64,000 nucleotides of DNA from Paralysiella testudinis (GTDB lineage: Bacteria > Pseudomonadota > Gammaproteobacteria > Burkholderiales > Neisseriaceae): NCBI RefSeq assembly GCF_016894345.1, contig NZ_CP069798.1, forward strand, positions 2,731,248 to 2,795,247. The letters run 5' to 3'. Positions 20,720 through 29,632 of this stretch are shown in pieces. The position numbers and the translations under genes are program-made. Positions within the stretch are counted from its first letter, which is position 1, and the number at the start of each line of letters is the position of its first letter. The notes under the pieces are model-generated. The model did not search any database. It was not told the DNA's origin and saw only the letters and a list, made by a program, of their open reading frames with translations.

Positions 20720-21895
20720 TTATACCCAGCCTTTTTGGCGGAAAGACTTCAACACCCGCACAAACACCGTCATTTCTTCCGGCGTGCCCAGCGTCAAACG
20801 GCTCCAGCCCACCGCAAGCGGGAATTCACGCCCCACCATAATGTGCTGCGCCTTCATGCGTTCCTGATAGGTTTTCACGCTGCCTTTGATTTCATGGAAC
20901 ACAAAATTGGCGTGTGAAGGCACATGGCGCAAACCCAGCTCATCCAGCGCTTGGGTCACAATCGCACGCGAACGGTTTACCGAAGACACACTGCGCTGTT
21001 GAAAGTCTTTATCTTGCAAAGAAGCCAGCGCCGCCACCGCCCCGGCCAAATTGGTGTTATCAAGCGACATAAACGCTTCAAACTGCTCAATCAAGGCCGG
21101 TGCCGCCAGTGCATAGCCCACCCGCAGCCCCGCCAGCGCATACAATTTGGAGAAGGTGCGGGTTACCGCCACATTTTGCCGCCCGGCCTTCACCCATTCA
21201 ATGCCGCTCACAAACGCCGGATCGGTTACAAATTCGGCATAGGCCTCGTCCAGCAAGAAAAACTGCTTGTCCGACGAAGCGGCCACCCAGTCTTGCAATA
21301 CTTTGCCCGGCGTCAGCGTGGCGGTGGGGTTGTTCGGATTGCACAAATAGAAAATACTCAACCCATCAAACCCGGCCGCCGCCCGTTGCATTGCTGCCAC
21401 ATCAAACAACATTTGCGCCGTGAGCGGCACCTTCACCACCGGCACACCCTGCGCCTTGGCATACAGCTCGGCGTAATTAAACGTGGGATCCGGCACCACC
21501 AGCTGCACCGCCTGCTGGCGGCTGCGCGCTTGCTGCACCAGCGCCTGCACAATGGCCTGAATGTTTTCGGAAGAGCCGTTGCCCAGCGACAAATGCTTTT
21601 CACTCACCCCAAAACGACCGGCCAGCGCCGTTACCAAGGCGGCACGCTGATCATCCGGATAGCGGAATGCTTTAGACAAAGACGCCACCACCGCACGCTC
21701 GGCCGAAGGCGCCATGCCGATTGAGTTCTCATTGAAATTCAGCAAAATCGGGCTGTTTGCCGACGGCGTGGGCAATACACCCGGGCGATAGGCTGCGGGG
21801 GTTTTGGCGGTGGCCATACCCGGCACGGAAAGCAAGGCTGCACCGGCCATGGAAGCCCCTGTCAACTTGAGCAGAGAACGGCGATTCATTTCCAT
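20720..21895 (-). CDS. Tat-exported HisC-like PLP aminotransferase
   Basis: This is a fold-type I aminotransferase closest in pattern to histidinol-phosphate aminotransferase. It has LNFNENSIGMAPS, LGNGSSENI, CNPNNPTATLT, LDEAYAEF and TRTFSKLYALAGLRVGY, with the PLP lysine in FSK. Unusually, it begins with a twin-arginine signal, NRRSLLKLTGASMAGAALLSV, ending MATAKT at about residue 33, so the folded enzyme should be exported to the periplasm. AAGGAG lies five bases before the ATG at 21895; the ATG at 21889 is also possible. The substrate is unknown, and no his or exporter genes lie nearby. Confidence 0.82.
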   Translation of the reverse strand: MEMNRRSLLKLTGASMAGAALLSVPGMATAKTPAAYRPGVLPTPSANSPILLNFNENSIGMAPSAERAVVASLSKAFRYPDDQRAALVTALAGRFGVSEKHLSLGNGSSENIQAIVQALVQQARSRQQAVQLVVPDPTFNYAELYAKAQGVPVVKVPLTAQMLFDVAAMQRAAAGFDGLSIFYLCNPNNPTATLTPGKVLQDWVAASSDKQFFLLDEAYAEFVTDPAFVSGIEWVKAGRQNVAVTRTFSKLYALAGLRVGYALAAPALIEQFEAFMSLDNTNLAGAVAALASLQDKDFQQRSVSSVNRSRAIVTQALDELGLRHVPSHANFVFHEIKGSVKTYQERMKAQHIMVGREFPLAVGWSRLTLGTPEEMTVFVRVLKSFRQKGWV

Positions 21896-22151
21896 CATCA
21901 CTCCTTAAGATTCAGTATCCAACATCATCGAAAACCAAGCCATCGGCTTGGGTAAGTTTATCTAATTCAGTTTACGCCGCCATAGCCAAGCTTATATTGA
22001 GCTAATGACAATAAAATGCGGTTTTTATAGCAAACAAAACCAAGCAGCATTCACTGTAGGCATATATAAGCCAACACGCATATGTCAGAAGGCTGCCTGA
22101 AAACAGGCAAACTGCTATACTGCACGGCAATATCCATCCGGCACGCGCATC

Positions 22152-23627
22152 ATGATCAGCTTATCCGAATACCAACACCAAGCCGCCCAAGGCCACACCC
22201 ATATTCCGCTGGTGCAGGAGCTGCTGGCCGATTTGGATACCCCGCTGTCACTCTACTTAAAGCTGGCCAACCGGCCGTTTTCTTATCTGCTCGAATCGGT
22301 GGTGGGCGGCGAGCGTTTCGGGCGCTATTCCTTTATCGGCCTGCCCTGCCATACTTACCTAAAAGTAAACGGTGAGCGCACCGACATCTACCGCCAACAT
22401 AAACTGGTAGAAAGCCACCAAGGCAATCCCCTGCAGGTGATTGAAGAGTTTCAGGCAGCCTTCAAAACCCCGGAAATTCCCAACTTACCTCGCTTCACCG
22501 GCGGGTTGGTAGGCTATTTCGGCTATGAAACCATCTACCACTTCGAGCACATCGCCCACCGCTTGCGTGAGTCCGACAAAGCCGACACCATCGGCTTGCC
22601 CGATATGCTGCTGATGCTGTCGCAAGAACTTGCGGTGGTTGACAATCTTGCCGGTAAAGTTTATCTGATTGTTTATGCCGACACCGCCCAAGCCAACGGC
22701 TACCAAATCGCGCGTGATCGCTTGGAAGCCCTGCGCACCGCCTTGCGCCAAAGCGTGGCCATTCCGCTGTCGCTGGGCAGCGCTGCCACCGAGCCGGAAC
22801 ACGAAACCGGCGCTGAGCGCTACAAAGACTATGTGCGCCGCGTGCGCGATTACATTTTGGCGGGCGACTGCATGCAAGTGGTGCCCAGCCAACGCATCAA
22901 ACAGCCCTTCAGCGACCACCCGCTCAGCCTCTACCGCGCCCTGCGCACGCTCAACCCCTCGCCGTATATGTTTTACTACGACTTTGGCGACTTCCACGTG
23001 GTGGGGGCTTCACCGGAAATCTTAGTGCGCCGCGAACACAACCGCATCACCGTGCGCCCCATCGCCGGCACCCGCCTACGCGGCCAAACCCCTGCCGAAG
23101 ACGCAGCGCTGGCGACCGAATTGCTCAGCGACGAAAAAGAAATTGCCGAACACGTGATGCTGATTGACTTGGGCCGCAACGATGTCGGCCGCGTCAGCCA
23201 AACCGGGCAAGTTGCCGTTACCGATAAAATGGTCATCGAGCGCTACTCGCACGTGATGCACATCGTTTCCAATATCGAAGGCTGCCTGAAAGACAACACC
23301 AGCAATATGGCGGTATTGGCCGCCACTTTCCCCGCCGGCACCCTCTCCGGCGCGCCCAAAGTGCGTGCACTGGAAATCATCGAAGAGCTCGAGCCTGCCA
23401 AACGCGGCGTATACGGCGGCGCTGCGGGTTATCTGGGCTTTAACGGCGATATGGATTTGTGCATCGCCATCCGCACCGCCGTCATCAAAGACCAAACTCT
23501 ATATGTGCAAAGCGGTGGCGGCATCGTGGCCGACTCCGACGAAGAAGCCGAATGGCAAGAAACCCAAAACAAAGCGCGTGCTGTTTTGCGTGCGGCGCAA
23601 ATGGTGCAAGCCGGGCTGGATAAATAA
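22152..23627 (+). CDS. trpE: Anthranilate synthase component I
   Basis: TrpE makes anthranilate from chorismate with ammonia supplied by TrpG, the first step of tryptophan synthesis. It has 491 residues with the LLES motif ([11 protein letters not shown]) of the tryptophan feedback site and the chorismate-binding core: [52 protein letters not shown]. It stands alone; trpG is not next to it. Two uptake sequences lie inside the gene. I see no tryptophan leader peptide upstream. Confidence 0.95.
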   Translation: MISLSEYQHQAAQGHTHIPLVQELLADLDTPLSLYLKLANRPFSYLLESVVGGERFGRYSFIGLPCHTYLKVNGERTDIYRQHKLVESHQGNPLQVIEEFQAAFKTPEIPNLPRFTGGLVGYFGYETIYHFEHIAHRLRESDKADTIGLPDMLLMLSQELAVVDNLAGKVYLIVYADTAQANGYQIARDRLEALRTALRQSVAIPLSLGSAATEPEHETGAERYKDYVRRVRDYILAGDCMQVVPSQRIKQPFSDHPLSLYRALRTLNPSPYMFYYDFGDFHVVGASPEILVRREHNRITVRPIAGTRLRGQTPAEDAALATELLSDEKEIAEHVMLIDLGRNDVGRVSQTGQVAVTDKMVIERYSHVMHIVSNIEGCLKDNTSNMAVLAATFPAGTLSGAPKVRALEIIEELEPAKRGVYGGAAGYLGFNGDMDLCIAIRTAVIKDQTLYVQSGGGIVADSDEEAEWQETQNKARAVLRAAQMVQAGLDK

Positions 23628-23812
23628 AATTGATACAATTTTCTTCTATAGCCTGATAAAATAAACACTAAGTTGTTTAAAATGTATTATTTGGCATATT
23701 TATTACGCGGCAGCAAAATTTATACAGCATAATATGCCAATCAATTAAACAGATGGCTGCGACACCGCCTGCTTACCACCGCTACACTGCTAAACCTCAA
23801 AGGTAATTGATA

Positions 23813-24667
23813 ATGATTCACTTATGGAAACAACGCATTCCCACATTTTTATTGATGGCAGTTTCATTGGCCGCATGCTCTACAGAACCGGCCAACACTG
23901 CCCAGACTACTGCAGCAAGTCAAGAAACAAGCAGCGACTTACCTGCCGACGCCCCCACTTATCTGGTTGCCACTGATGCATCCAATGCACCCTACGAACT
24001 CCGAGATGAACAAGGCAAAGTTACCGGCTTTGATATTGACTTGATTAACGCCATTGCCGAACAGCAAGGCTTTAAAGTTCAAGTGATTGCACAATCGTGG
24101 ACCGGCATCTTCGACAGCCTTGATAATGGCACCCGCCATATCGTAGTGGCACCCATCACCATCACAGAAGAACGTAAAAAATTGGTGGATTTTACCGATC
24201 CCTACATCTACCCTACCCGTAGCGCCTTTATGCTGCCTGAACGTGCACAAGAACTGGGCGTAAAGAGCTTTGATGATTTGAAAAATGTCACCATCGCCAT
24301 GAAAGACAAAACCACCAACCTGACTTCATTACAAGAAATGTTTGGTAAAGATCACGACAAGTTTATGCCCGTGGCCACCCAATACTTGGCTTTTAAAGAT
24401 ATGGCCGGCGGTAAAGTTGACGTAGGGTTTGGCGATACCATTGTGATGCGCTACCACTCCAAATTTTTCCCCAATCAAAAATTTATCCAAATTGAGCAGC
24501 CACTGAAAGAAAAAATTGAAGCCGGCTATGCGGTGAAAAAGGGTAATGACGAATTACGCAACAAACTGAATGCGGGCTTAAAAGCCGTGCGTGAAAACGG
24601 TACCTATCAAAAAATTGCCGAAAAATGGTTTGATGCCGAATCCGCTGCACGCGTTTCACAACAATAA
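23813..24667 (+). CDS. Amino-acid ABC transporter substrate-binding lipoprotein
   Basis: This 284-residue family-3 solute-binding protein has a lipobox, SLAACS, near residue 22, so it should be a lipoprotein. Typical segments are YLVATDASNAPYELRDEQGKVTGFDIDLINAIAE, then TGIFDSLDNGTRHIVVAPITITEERKKLVDFTDPY, and ending QKIAEKWF. AAAGG precedes the ATG at 23813. The ligand is probably a polar amino acid. No permease or ATPase gene is adjacent, so it either serves a transporter encoded elsewhere or acts alone. Confidence 0.87.
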   Translation: MIHLWKQRIPTFLLMAVSLAACSTEPANTAQTTAASQETSSDLPADAPTYLVATDASNAPYELRDEQGKVTGFDIDLINAIAEQQGFKVQVIAQSWTGIFDSLDNGTRHIVVAPITITEERKKLVDFTDPYIYPTRSAFMLPERAQELGVKSFDDLKNVTIAMKDKTTNLTSLQEMFGKDHDKFMPVATQYLAFKDMAGGKVDVGFGDTIVMRYHSKFFPNQKFIQIEQPLKEKIEAGYAVKKGNDELRNKLNAGLKAVRENGTYQKIAEKWFDAESAARVSQQ

Positions 24668-24730
24668 CAACCATTTTTAATTTCCCTGCAGCCAATATGA
24701 TTAGGATTTGTTCACAATTCATCAAAGAGT

Positions 24731-24831
24731 AATACCAATTCTACAAATTCTACAAAATCACCTAACTGCGTTGGCTCGCCTTTCCGTACTACTTGTGTGT
24801 ATGCGGCTCAGCTTTTGTAGAAGTTGGTATA
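24731..24831. mobile_element. Correia-like element 6 (short, degraded)
   Basis: Bounded by AATACCAATTCTACAAATTC and TTTTGTAGAAGTTGGTATA. The core CACCTAACTGCGTTGGCTCG, CCGTACTACTTGTGTGTATG, CGGCTCAG is shortened on the right side, so this is a decayed short form with TATACCAAT-type ends. Confidence 0.75.
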
Positions 24832-24889
24832 AGGTTTTGAGCTAAAGTGTGTTTGCAAACTGCAACGATGAAATGCGAACAAATCTTAG

Positions 24890-24926
24890 AAAGCCGTAAC
24901 CCGATAAAATCGGATTACGGCTTTTT
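24890..24926. terminator. Terminator beyond the solute-binding protein gene
   Basis: AAAGCCGTAACCCGAT and ATCGGATTACGGCTTT form a stem with one mismatch, ending in TTTTT. Element 6 separates it from the gene it probably served. Confidence 0.8.
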
Positions 24927-25052
24927 GCCATTAGCAACAACCATTTTTCGAACACCTAAAGCAGTGTGGATTTAATACTACCAATGAATAAATAATATAT
25001 GTTTTTAAAAGAAAAATAAATTCTATAAATAAAATTATAATAATTGCTATTT

Positions 25053-25340
25053 TTACTTTTTTATTAATTCCTCCCATAAGAAGCTTTTTGGATCAAAATC
25101 AGGAATTATTTTTTTAATCTTGTTACCAATATAAAATAATAACCATCCACAAAATGCACCTATACATATAGATATAAATGATTGAACTATAAAGATATTC
25201 CAAGAAGGAATATCAAGACCAAATCCAGCATCTAATGGCGCAGTATCTGCATACCGAACAATTGGTTCAATTAAAGAATATATAATACCCAATATACAAC
25301 CAATAATAATGGATATTTTTTTCATAATCTTATTATTCAC
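25053..25340 (-). CDS. Hypothetical two- or three-helix membrane protein, AT-rich
   Basis: This 95-residue protein has hydrophobic stretches near residues 8-30 and 48-72 and a charged C-terminus (KKIIPDFDPKSFLWEELIKK). An internal start at MKKISIIIG is equally possible. It overlaps the end of the upstream minus-strand frame by 8 bp, which suggests translational coupling. Base composition is far more AT-rich than all neighbours, pointing to horizontal transfer. I do not recognise the family. An immunity or accessory membrane protein would fit the context, but that is a guess. Confidence 0.55.
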   Translation of the reverse strand: MNNKIMKKISIIIGCILGIIYSLIEPIVRYADTAPLDAGFGLDIPSWNIFIVQSFISICIGAFCGWLLFYIGNKIKKIIPDFDPKSFLWEELIKK

Positions 25341-25644
25341 TTAAAATCTCTTTAGGATAATAATTTTGACTTTCATCTCTATACTCTAACAAAATCCTTA
25401 AATCTTTCTTCTTTTCAAAAGATAATTTAATAATCTTATCGGCTACTTTTTTCCAATCAGAATTACTTGTTTTATCATCATAATCATCATCACCTGATGC
25501 TTTTTTTGCTAATTCTGGGTTTGTATAAATATCATCATCTGGTATAAATCCAAAACATCCATATGATCCACCGACATGATCGTATCCCTTTACTTCATAT
25601 GTTCCCCAAATATGGGTCATAACATCTAAAGATGTAAAAATCAA
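25333..25644 (-). pseudogene. 5'-truncated hypothetical with an L,D-transpeptidase-like SxGC motif
   Basis: The frame gives about 103 residues from a TTG at 25644, or 95 from the ATG at 25620, with no convincing ribosome site and a stop codon not far upstream. It is probably the tail of a longer gene. H11, fifteen residues, then S27-Y-G-C30 matches the spacing of the YkuD L,D-transpeptidase active site (H-x14-17-[ST]-x-G-C). The rest is rich in Asp and Lys (KKASGDDDYDDKTSNSDWKKV). A peptidoglycan-acting toxin or effector tail is possible. The composition is strongly AT-rich, like its downstream partner. Confidence 0.4.
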
Positions 25645-25787
25645 ATCATGAGACCTATTTCTCCTCTACAAGACTTTAATTTTTATGAAATATTATGGTG
25701 TAGGTGAAAAAAATATGCCGTGGGAACAAGAAAGAATCAATAAGGTAAAAACAATTCTCGGAGATAAATGAAGGTGCATATAAATAC
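25645..25787. other. AT-rich flank of the hypothetical pair
   Basis: This belongs to the same AT-rich block. A plus-strand frame at 25688-25771 (MKYYGVGEKNMPWEQER to KTILGDK) is only 28 codons with no ribosome site and may be a remnant of a lost gene. I cannot assign it. Confidence 0.35.
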
Positions 25788-25850
25788 TGCTTTTTTGCGT
25801 TGCTTTATGTAAATAATGATTTTTTGCCTAAAATTTAAGCAGTACATTTC
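25788..25850. mobile_element. Fragment of the 172-bp MITE family
   Basis: TATGTAAATAAT, TTTTTTGCCTAAAAT and AAGCAGTAC follow the order of the right half of copy A with several changes. The left half is unrecognisable. It is an older, partial copy about 100 bp from the intact copy B. Confidence 0.6.
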
Positions 25851-25950
25851 CCCTGTGATTTAAGGAACCACAAAATAAACCCGTATCTTGCAAAATAGGC
25901 CGAATCTGGTATCCATCCGCTCAAGCGGTTTATCAATAGGTAAGATATTT

Positions 25951-26122
25951 GGTGGCGTCCTGAAAAGTATGCTGCCTATATTTTAGGCAAAAAATAAGAC
26001 TATTATTTACATAAGCGAAACAGAAAAACCCCTGTTTATCTATAGTTTCTTATTTCCCTGCACCATGACTTTTACCTTGCTGGATTTTGCTTTTTCAGCA
26101 GCATACTTTTCAGGACGCCACC
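25951..26122. mobile_element. MITE copy B, 172 bp, with perfect 8-bp target duplication
   Basis: Inverted ends are GGTGGCGTCCTGAAAAGTAT and its inverse ACTTTTCAGGACGCCACC. AGATATTT is repeated exactly at 25943-25950 and 26123-26130. The sequence is nearly identical to the reverse complement of copy A. There is no open reading frame, so transposition must depend on a transposase encoded elsewhere. Confidence 0.93.
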
Positions 26123-26378
26123 AGATATTTTACTTTTTTTGCATAAAATGAAATATGCAGATTGACTTGATATCAAAACTCCCCCAATAGCAATTCAATA
26201 TTCGAAAGACAATCTCGCCAAACAAAATACCCAAATAGCCGTAAAATCGCCCAACCCATCTGCGGGAAAGGTGTTTTTATTTTTTCCCTGATTTGATTTT
26301 GGCTTCATATCCAATACGGCGTACAATGTGGCCTTCTTTTTTGCACTGCAAAATAATCATTTTAGCAAGGATAAGGGT

Positions 26379-26717
26379 GTGATACGGGCACTGTGTATTG
26401 TGTTTGGCTGCTTGGCCATAGGCCAAGCGATTGTTTATCTGAGCGGGGTTAAATTTCCGGCCAGCATTTTCGGCATGGGGGTGTTGTTTGCCCTACTGCA
26501 ACTGGGCTGGGTGAAGCTGGCATGGATGCAGAAAATCACCGATGTGCTGATGCAGAACCTGAGCCTGTTTCTGGTGCCGCCTTGTGTGGCGGTGATGGAT
26601 CATCTGCAATTGGTGCGCGATGATTTTTGGTCTATTTTTACCGCCACCGTGGTGAGCACCTTGCTGGTGCTGTTGGTTACCGGCAAAAGCCATGAGCTGA
26701 TTCGGCGGTGGTTATGA
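26379..26717 (+). CDS. CidA/LrgA-family holin-like membrane protein
   Basis: This 112-residue inner-membrane protein has four hydrophobic segments and the family pattern FPASIFGMGVLFALL followed by LFLVPPCVAVMDH. Such proteins form a pair with LrgB-type proteins and affect murein hydrolase activity, cell lysis or metabolite export. The GTG at 26379 is chosen because AAGG lies eight to nine bases upstream; a longer frame to 26328 would add unusual residues. The stop overlaps the next start (ATGA). Confidence 0.85.
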   Translation: MIRALCIVFGCLAIGQAIVYLSGVKFPASIFGMGVLFALLQLGWVKLAWMQKITDVLMQNLSLFLVPPCVAVMDHLQLVRDDFWSIFTATVVSTLLVLLVTGKSHELIRRWL

Positions 26718-27406
26718 GTTTGGCCGCCAGCCCTGCGCTGATTTTATTTCTGATTGTGGCGGTGTATTGGCTCACCAGCCACATCCGCCAACGCACCGGC
26801 AGCTTTTGGTGCAATCCGGTGTTTTTAAGCACAGCGGTACTGATTGGCTATTTATACGCTACCGACACGCCTTATCCGCAATTTCACGCCGCCGCCCAAT
26901 TTATCGACTTCTGGCTGCAACCCGCCGTGGTATGTTTGGCGGTGCCTTTGTATGTGCAATGGCAAAAAATCCGCAAACAATGGCTGCCAATTCTGTTGTC
27001 GCAGCTGTTGGGCAGCCTAGTCGGCATTGTGTCCGCCGTGCTGATTGCCCATTGGATGGGTGCTGAGCGGGCGGTAACCTTGTCGTTGGCGGCCAAATCG
27101 GTTACCAACCCGATTGCGCTGGAAATCACCCACAGCATTGGCGGCATCCCTGCCATCACCGCCGCCACCGTGATTATGGCGGGCATGTTGGGGCAAATGC
27201 TGGGCTTTCGTGCACTGCAAGCCGGACGCATCCGCAATCCCAGCTCGCGCGGTATGTCGATGGGCTCGGCCTCACACGCCATGGGCATTAGCGCGGCATT
27301 GGAGCAAAGCCAAAAGCTGGCGGCTTATGCCAGCCTAGGGCTTATCTTCAATGGCGTGCTAACGGCCTTTTTGGTGCCGGTGGTATTGCCGTTAATGGGC
27401 TTTTAA
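26714..27406 (+). CDS. lrgB: LrgB-family membrane protein
   Basis: This 230-residue polytopic membrane protein partners the CidA/LrgA-type protein encoded immediately upstream; the ATG at 26714 overlaps that gene's stop. Conserved parts include LLSQLLGSLVGIVSAVL, LAAKSVTNPIALEI, GGIPAITAATVIMAGMLG and GMSMGSASHAMGISAAL. In some bacteria and plants this family exports glycolate or other small acids; in others it modulates autolysis. Which applies here cannot be told. Confidence 0.9.
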   Translation: MSLAASPALILFLIVAVYWLTSHIRQRTGSFWCNPVFLSTAVLIGYLYATDTPYPQFHAAAQFIDFWLQPAVVCLAVPLYVQWQKIRKQWLPILLSQLLGSLVGIVSAVLIAHWMGAERAVTLSLAAKSVTNPIALEITHSIGGIPAITAATVIMAGMLGQMLGFRALQAGRIRNPSSRGMSMGSASHAMGISAALEQSQKLAAYASLGLIFNGVLTAFLVPVVLPLMGF

Positions 27407-27463
27407 TCTTGTGCATGAAAACCACACCCGTGGCCAGCTCGAGTTAATTCCGATTAAAAACAC

Positions 27464-27491
27464 TTGAGTTGTACCAACTCGCCCCTATAAT
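27464..27491 (+). promoter_or_regulatory. Sigma-70-type promoter of the small secreted protein
   Basis: TTGAGT at 27464-27469 and a perfect TATAAT at 27486-27491 are 16 bp apart and lie about 60 bp before the gene at 27553. An uptake sequence (27501-27512) sits at the expected start of the transcript. Confidence 0.7.
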
Positions 27492-27552
27492 GCCCTGCAC
27501 AGGCTGCCTGAAAAGCACTTGTGATTAATTTTAAGCATAAAAAGGAAACAAC

Positions 27553-27843
27553 ATGACGCGCAAAACCCAAGGTCTGGCCTTGTTGGCCGTGGCCACTGCC
27601 GGTTTGCTGTGGGCAGGCTTGGCCGCTGCCAAAACCATCAACGTGGCCGATCACAATACCCCTTACAACAACGATGACATCCAAAAACTGGCGGCCACTG
27701 CCGTGGGCATGGGTGTCAAAGAGCCGGTGAAACTAAACTTGCAAGGTGGCAACCTTAATGTATCCGGCAGCACCGCCACCACCTGCGTGATTAAAGTGGG
27801 CAGCGGCGATACCCCGAAAATCGGCGGCATCAGCTGCAAATAA
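27553..27843 (+). CDS. Small secreted protein of unknown function
   Basis: This 96-residue protein has a Sec signal peptide (MTRKTQGLALLAVATAGLLWAGLAAAK; probable cut after AAA near residue 26). The mature part has two cysteines, in TTCVIKVG and GISCK, that could form a disulfide. AAAGGAAAC precedes the ATG, a clear promoter lies upstream and a strong terminator downstream, so it is a real single-gene unit. I do not recognise the family. Confidence 0.75.
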   Translation: MTRKTQGLALLAVATAGLLWAGLAAAKTINVADHNTPYNNDDIQKLAATAVGMGVKEPVKLNLQGGNLNVSGSTATTCVIKVGSGDTPKIGGISCK

Positions 27844-27862
27844 ATCGATTTACAGCCAATAA

Positions 27863-27900
27863 AAAAGCAGACAAACCACATCGGTTTGTCTGCTTTTCTT
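27863..27900 (+). terminator. Terminator of the small secreted protein gene
   Basis: AAAAGCAGACAAACC and GGTTTGTCTGCTTTT form a 15-bp stem around ACATC, followed by a T-rich tail. Confidence 0.9.
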
Positions 27901-27912
27901 TTTGGGATTCGC

Positions 27913-28019
27913 TATAGTGGAATGCAGAATAAAGTGATACAAGGCAGCGAGCCGCAGACAGTACAGTAGTACGGCAAGGCAAGCTAACGCCGTAGCACTT
28001 TGTTATGCATTTTACTATA
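27913..28019. mobile_element. Correia-like element 2 (short form, TATAGTG ends)
   Basis: This 107-bp element, bounded by TATAGTGGAATGCAGAATAA and TTATGCATTTTACTATA, is the reverse complement of element 1 in sequence. Its core includes GCGAGCCGCAGACAGTACAG and TAGTACGGCAAGGCAAGC. No 54-bp module is present. Confidence 0.87.
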
Positions 28020-28034
28020 TCAGGCTGCCTGAAT

Positions 28035-29408
28035 TCAGCCGCCCACCACCACCAGCTTCTGATTCACAAATTCCTTAATCCCCAAATCAGCCAGCTCACG
28101 ACCAAAGCCGGAGCGTTTTACGCCGCCAAAGGGCAATTCGGCCACCGAATCGCCACCTTGGTTGATAAACACCATGCCGGTTTCGATGCGCGAAGCCAGT
28201 TGTTTGGCGCGCTCCACATTGCCGGAAAAAATGGTGCCGCCCAAGCCGTAATTGGAATCGTTGGCCAAAGCCACCACCGCATCGTCGTCGGCCACCACAT
28301 ACAGCTGTGCCACCGGGCCGAAAAACTCTTCAAAATAGGCCGGATTGCTGCGCTCAATATTGCCCAGCAATGTGGGCGGGAAAAACTGCCCTTGCTCCGG
28401 CACCGCCGCGCCGCCGCACAGCACTTTAGCGCCATTGGCCACCGCTTGATCCAATTGGGTTTGCAAATCATTTTTGGCGCGTTGTGACGACATCGGCGCC
28501 AGCGTGGTGGCATCGTCCAGCGGATCACCCATTTGGGCTGCCTGAAAGCGCTCAATCACCACGCGGGTGAATTCATCGGCCACAGCAGCCTGCACAATAT
28601 AGCGCTTGGCGGCGGTACAAACCTGCCCGGCATTGTATAAGCGGGCACCGGCTGCGGTTTTGGCGGCACGCACCACATCGGCATCGTCCAGCACCACAAA
28701 CACATCGTTGCCGCCCAACTCCATGGTGGCTTTTTTCAATTTGGCACCGGCTTGCCCGGCCACAATGCTGCCGGCTTTTTCCGAGCCGGTAAGCGCCACG
28801 CCTTGCACGCGGTCATCGGCAATGATATTGGCAACCTGTTCAGGTGTGATAAACAGGTTGCGGTAGGTGCCTGCCGGTGCGCCGGCATCCGCAATGGCTT
28901 TTTCCATCGCCAATGCGCATTGCGGCACATTGCTGGCGTGTTTCACCACCATGGGGTTGCCTGCGGCGATGGCCGGTGCCACCACACGGATTAATTGATA
29001 CAAGGGGAAATTCCACGGCTCCACCGCCAAAATAATGCCCACCGGGTGATGCTCTACCCAGGCTTCGCCCAGCACATCCGGATAGGGTACCGGTGCCAGA
29101 AAACGGGCGGCGTTGTCGGCATAATATTGGGCAATGTCGATGCACGATTGCACTTCGCTGCGACTTTCGCCAATCAATTTACCCATTTCAATGCTGATGA
29201 TGCGTGCTAACTCTTCCTTGCGCGCGTTCATTACCTCGGCCAGCATGGCCAAAATTTTCAGGCGTGCCGACATATTGGCGGGGCTGGCCCAATCAGATTT
29301 ATACAAGGCATGTCCTGCGGCCAATGCGGCTTCCACATCGGCATCGCTGTGGGCGGTGAAGGTTTGCACCACTTCATTGGTGTAGGGGTTAACGGTTTGG
29401 TAAGCCAT
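28035..29408 (-). CDS. sad: NAD(P)-dependent succinate-semialdehyde dehydrogenase (ALDH family)
   Basis: This 457-residue soluble aldehyde dehydrogenase has the catalytic cysteine in NAGQVCTAAKR, the general-base glutamate in TMELGGND, and EPWNFPLYQLIRV plus EEFFGPV typical of the family. The start AYQTVNPYTNEVVQTF and the overall pattern match the Sad/YneI group that oxidises succinic semialdehyde to succinate. The exact aldehyde is inferred. No GABA transaminase gene is adjacent. The symbol is by resemblance only. Confidence 0.82.
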   Translation of the reverse strand: MAYQTVNPYTNEVVQTFTAHSDADVEAALAAGHALYKSDWASPANMSARLKILAMLAEVMNARKEELARIISIEMGKLIGESRSEVQSCIDIAQYYADNAARFLAPVPYPDVLGEAWVEHHPVGIILAVEPWNFPLYQLIRVVAPAIAAGNPMVVKHASNVPQCALAMEKAIADAGAPAGTYRNLFITPEQVANIIADDRVQGVALTGSEKAGSIVAGQAGAKLKKATMELGGNDVFVVLDDADVVRAAKTAAGARLYNAGQVCTAAKRYIVQAAVADEFTRVVIERFQAAQMGDPLDDATTLAPMSSQRAKNDLQTQLDQAVANGAKVLCGGAAVPEQGQFFPPTLLGNIERSNPAYFEEFFGPVAQLYVVADDDAVVALANDSNYGLGGTIFSGNVERAKQLASRIETGMVFINQGGDSVAELPFGGVKRSGFGRELADLGIKEFVNQKLVVVGG

Positions 29409-29503
29409 GCTTGCTCCTTAGCGGGTTGATGTGGGCGATTGTAGGGGGAATAGGCGGTTTTGACCATGCCGATACGCTTTGCACTGCAACATGCAAAGCA
29501 TTG

Positions 29504-29632
29504 TTATGATTCCGGATGCACATCCGATTTCAAACTTTGAGCACGGTCTTGCTCGAATTCGCCCCACATGGCATTTAAAATGGCCAGCAAGACGGCAAAG
29601 CCCAAACCCAACACCCAGGCAAAATACCACAT
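29504..29632 (-). CDS. cydX: Cytochrome bd oxidase small subunit CydX
   Basis: This 42-residue single-helix protein begins MWYFAWVLGLGFAVLL and continues AILNAMWGEFEQD, the clear CydX/YbgT pattern (MWYFAW start, hydrophobic helix, short acidic tail). It stabilises the haem site of cytochrome bd. It lies downstream of cydB on the same strand after a 146-bp gap that holds two uptake sequences. The frame is short and easily missed. Confidence 0.9.
   Translation of the reverse strand: MWYFAWVLGLGFAVLLAILNAMWGEFEQDRAQSLKSDVHPES

Noticed and set aside
22081..22151. Tryptophan attenuator before trpE
   Set aside because: No leader peptide with tandem Trp codons and no paired alternative hairpins could be found.
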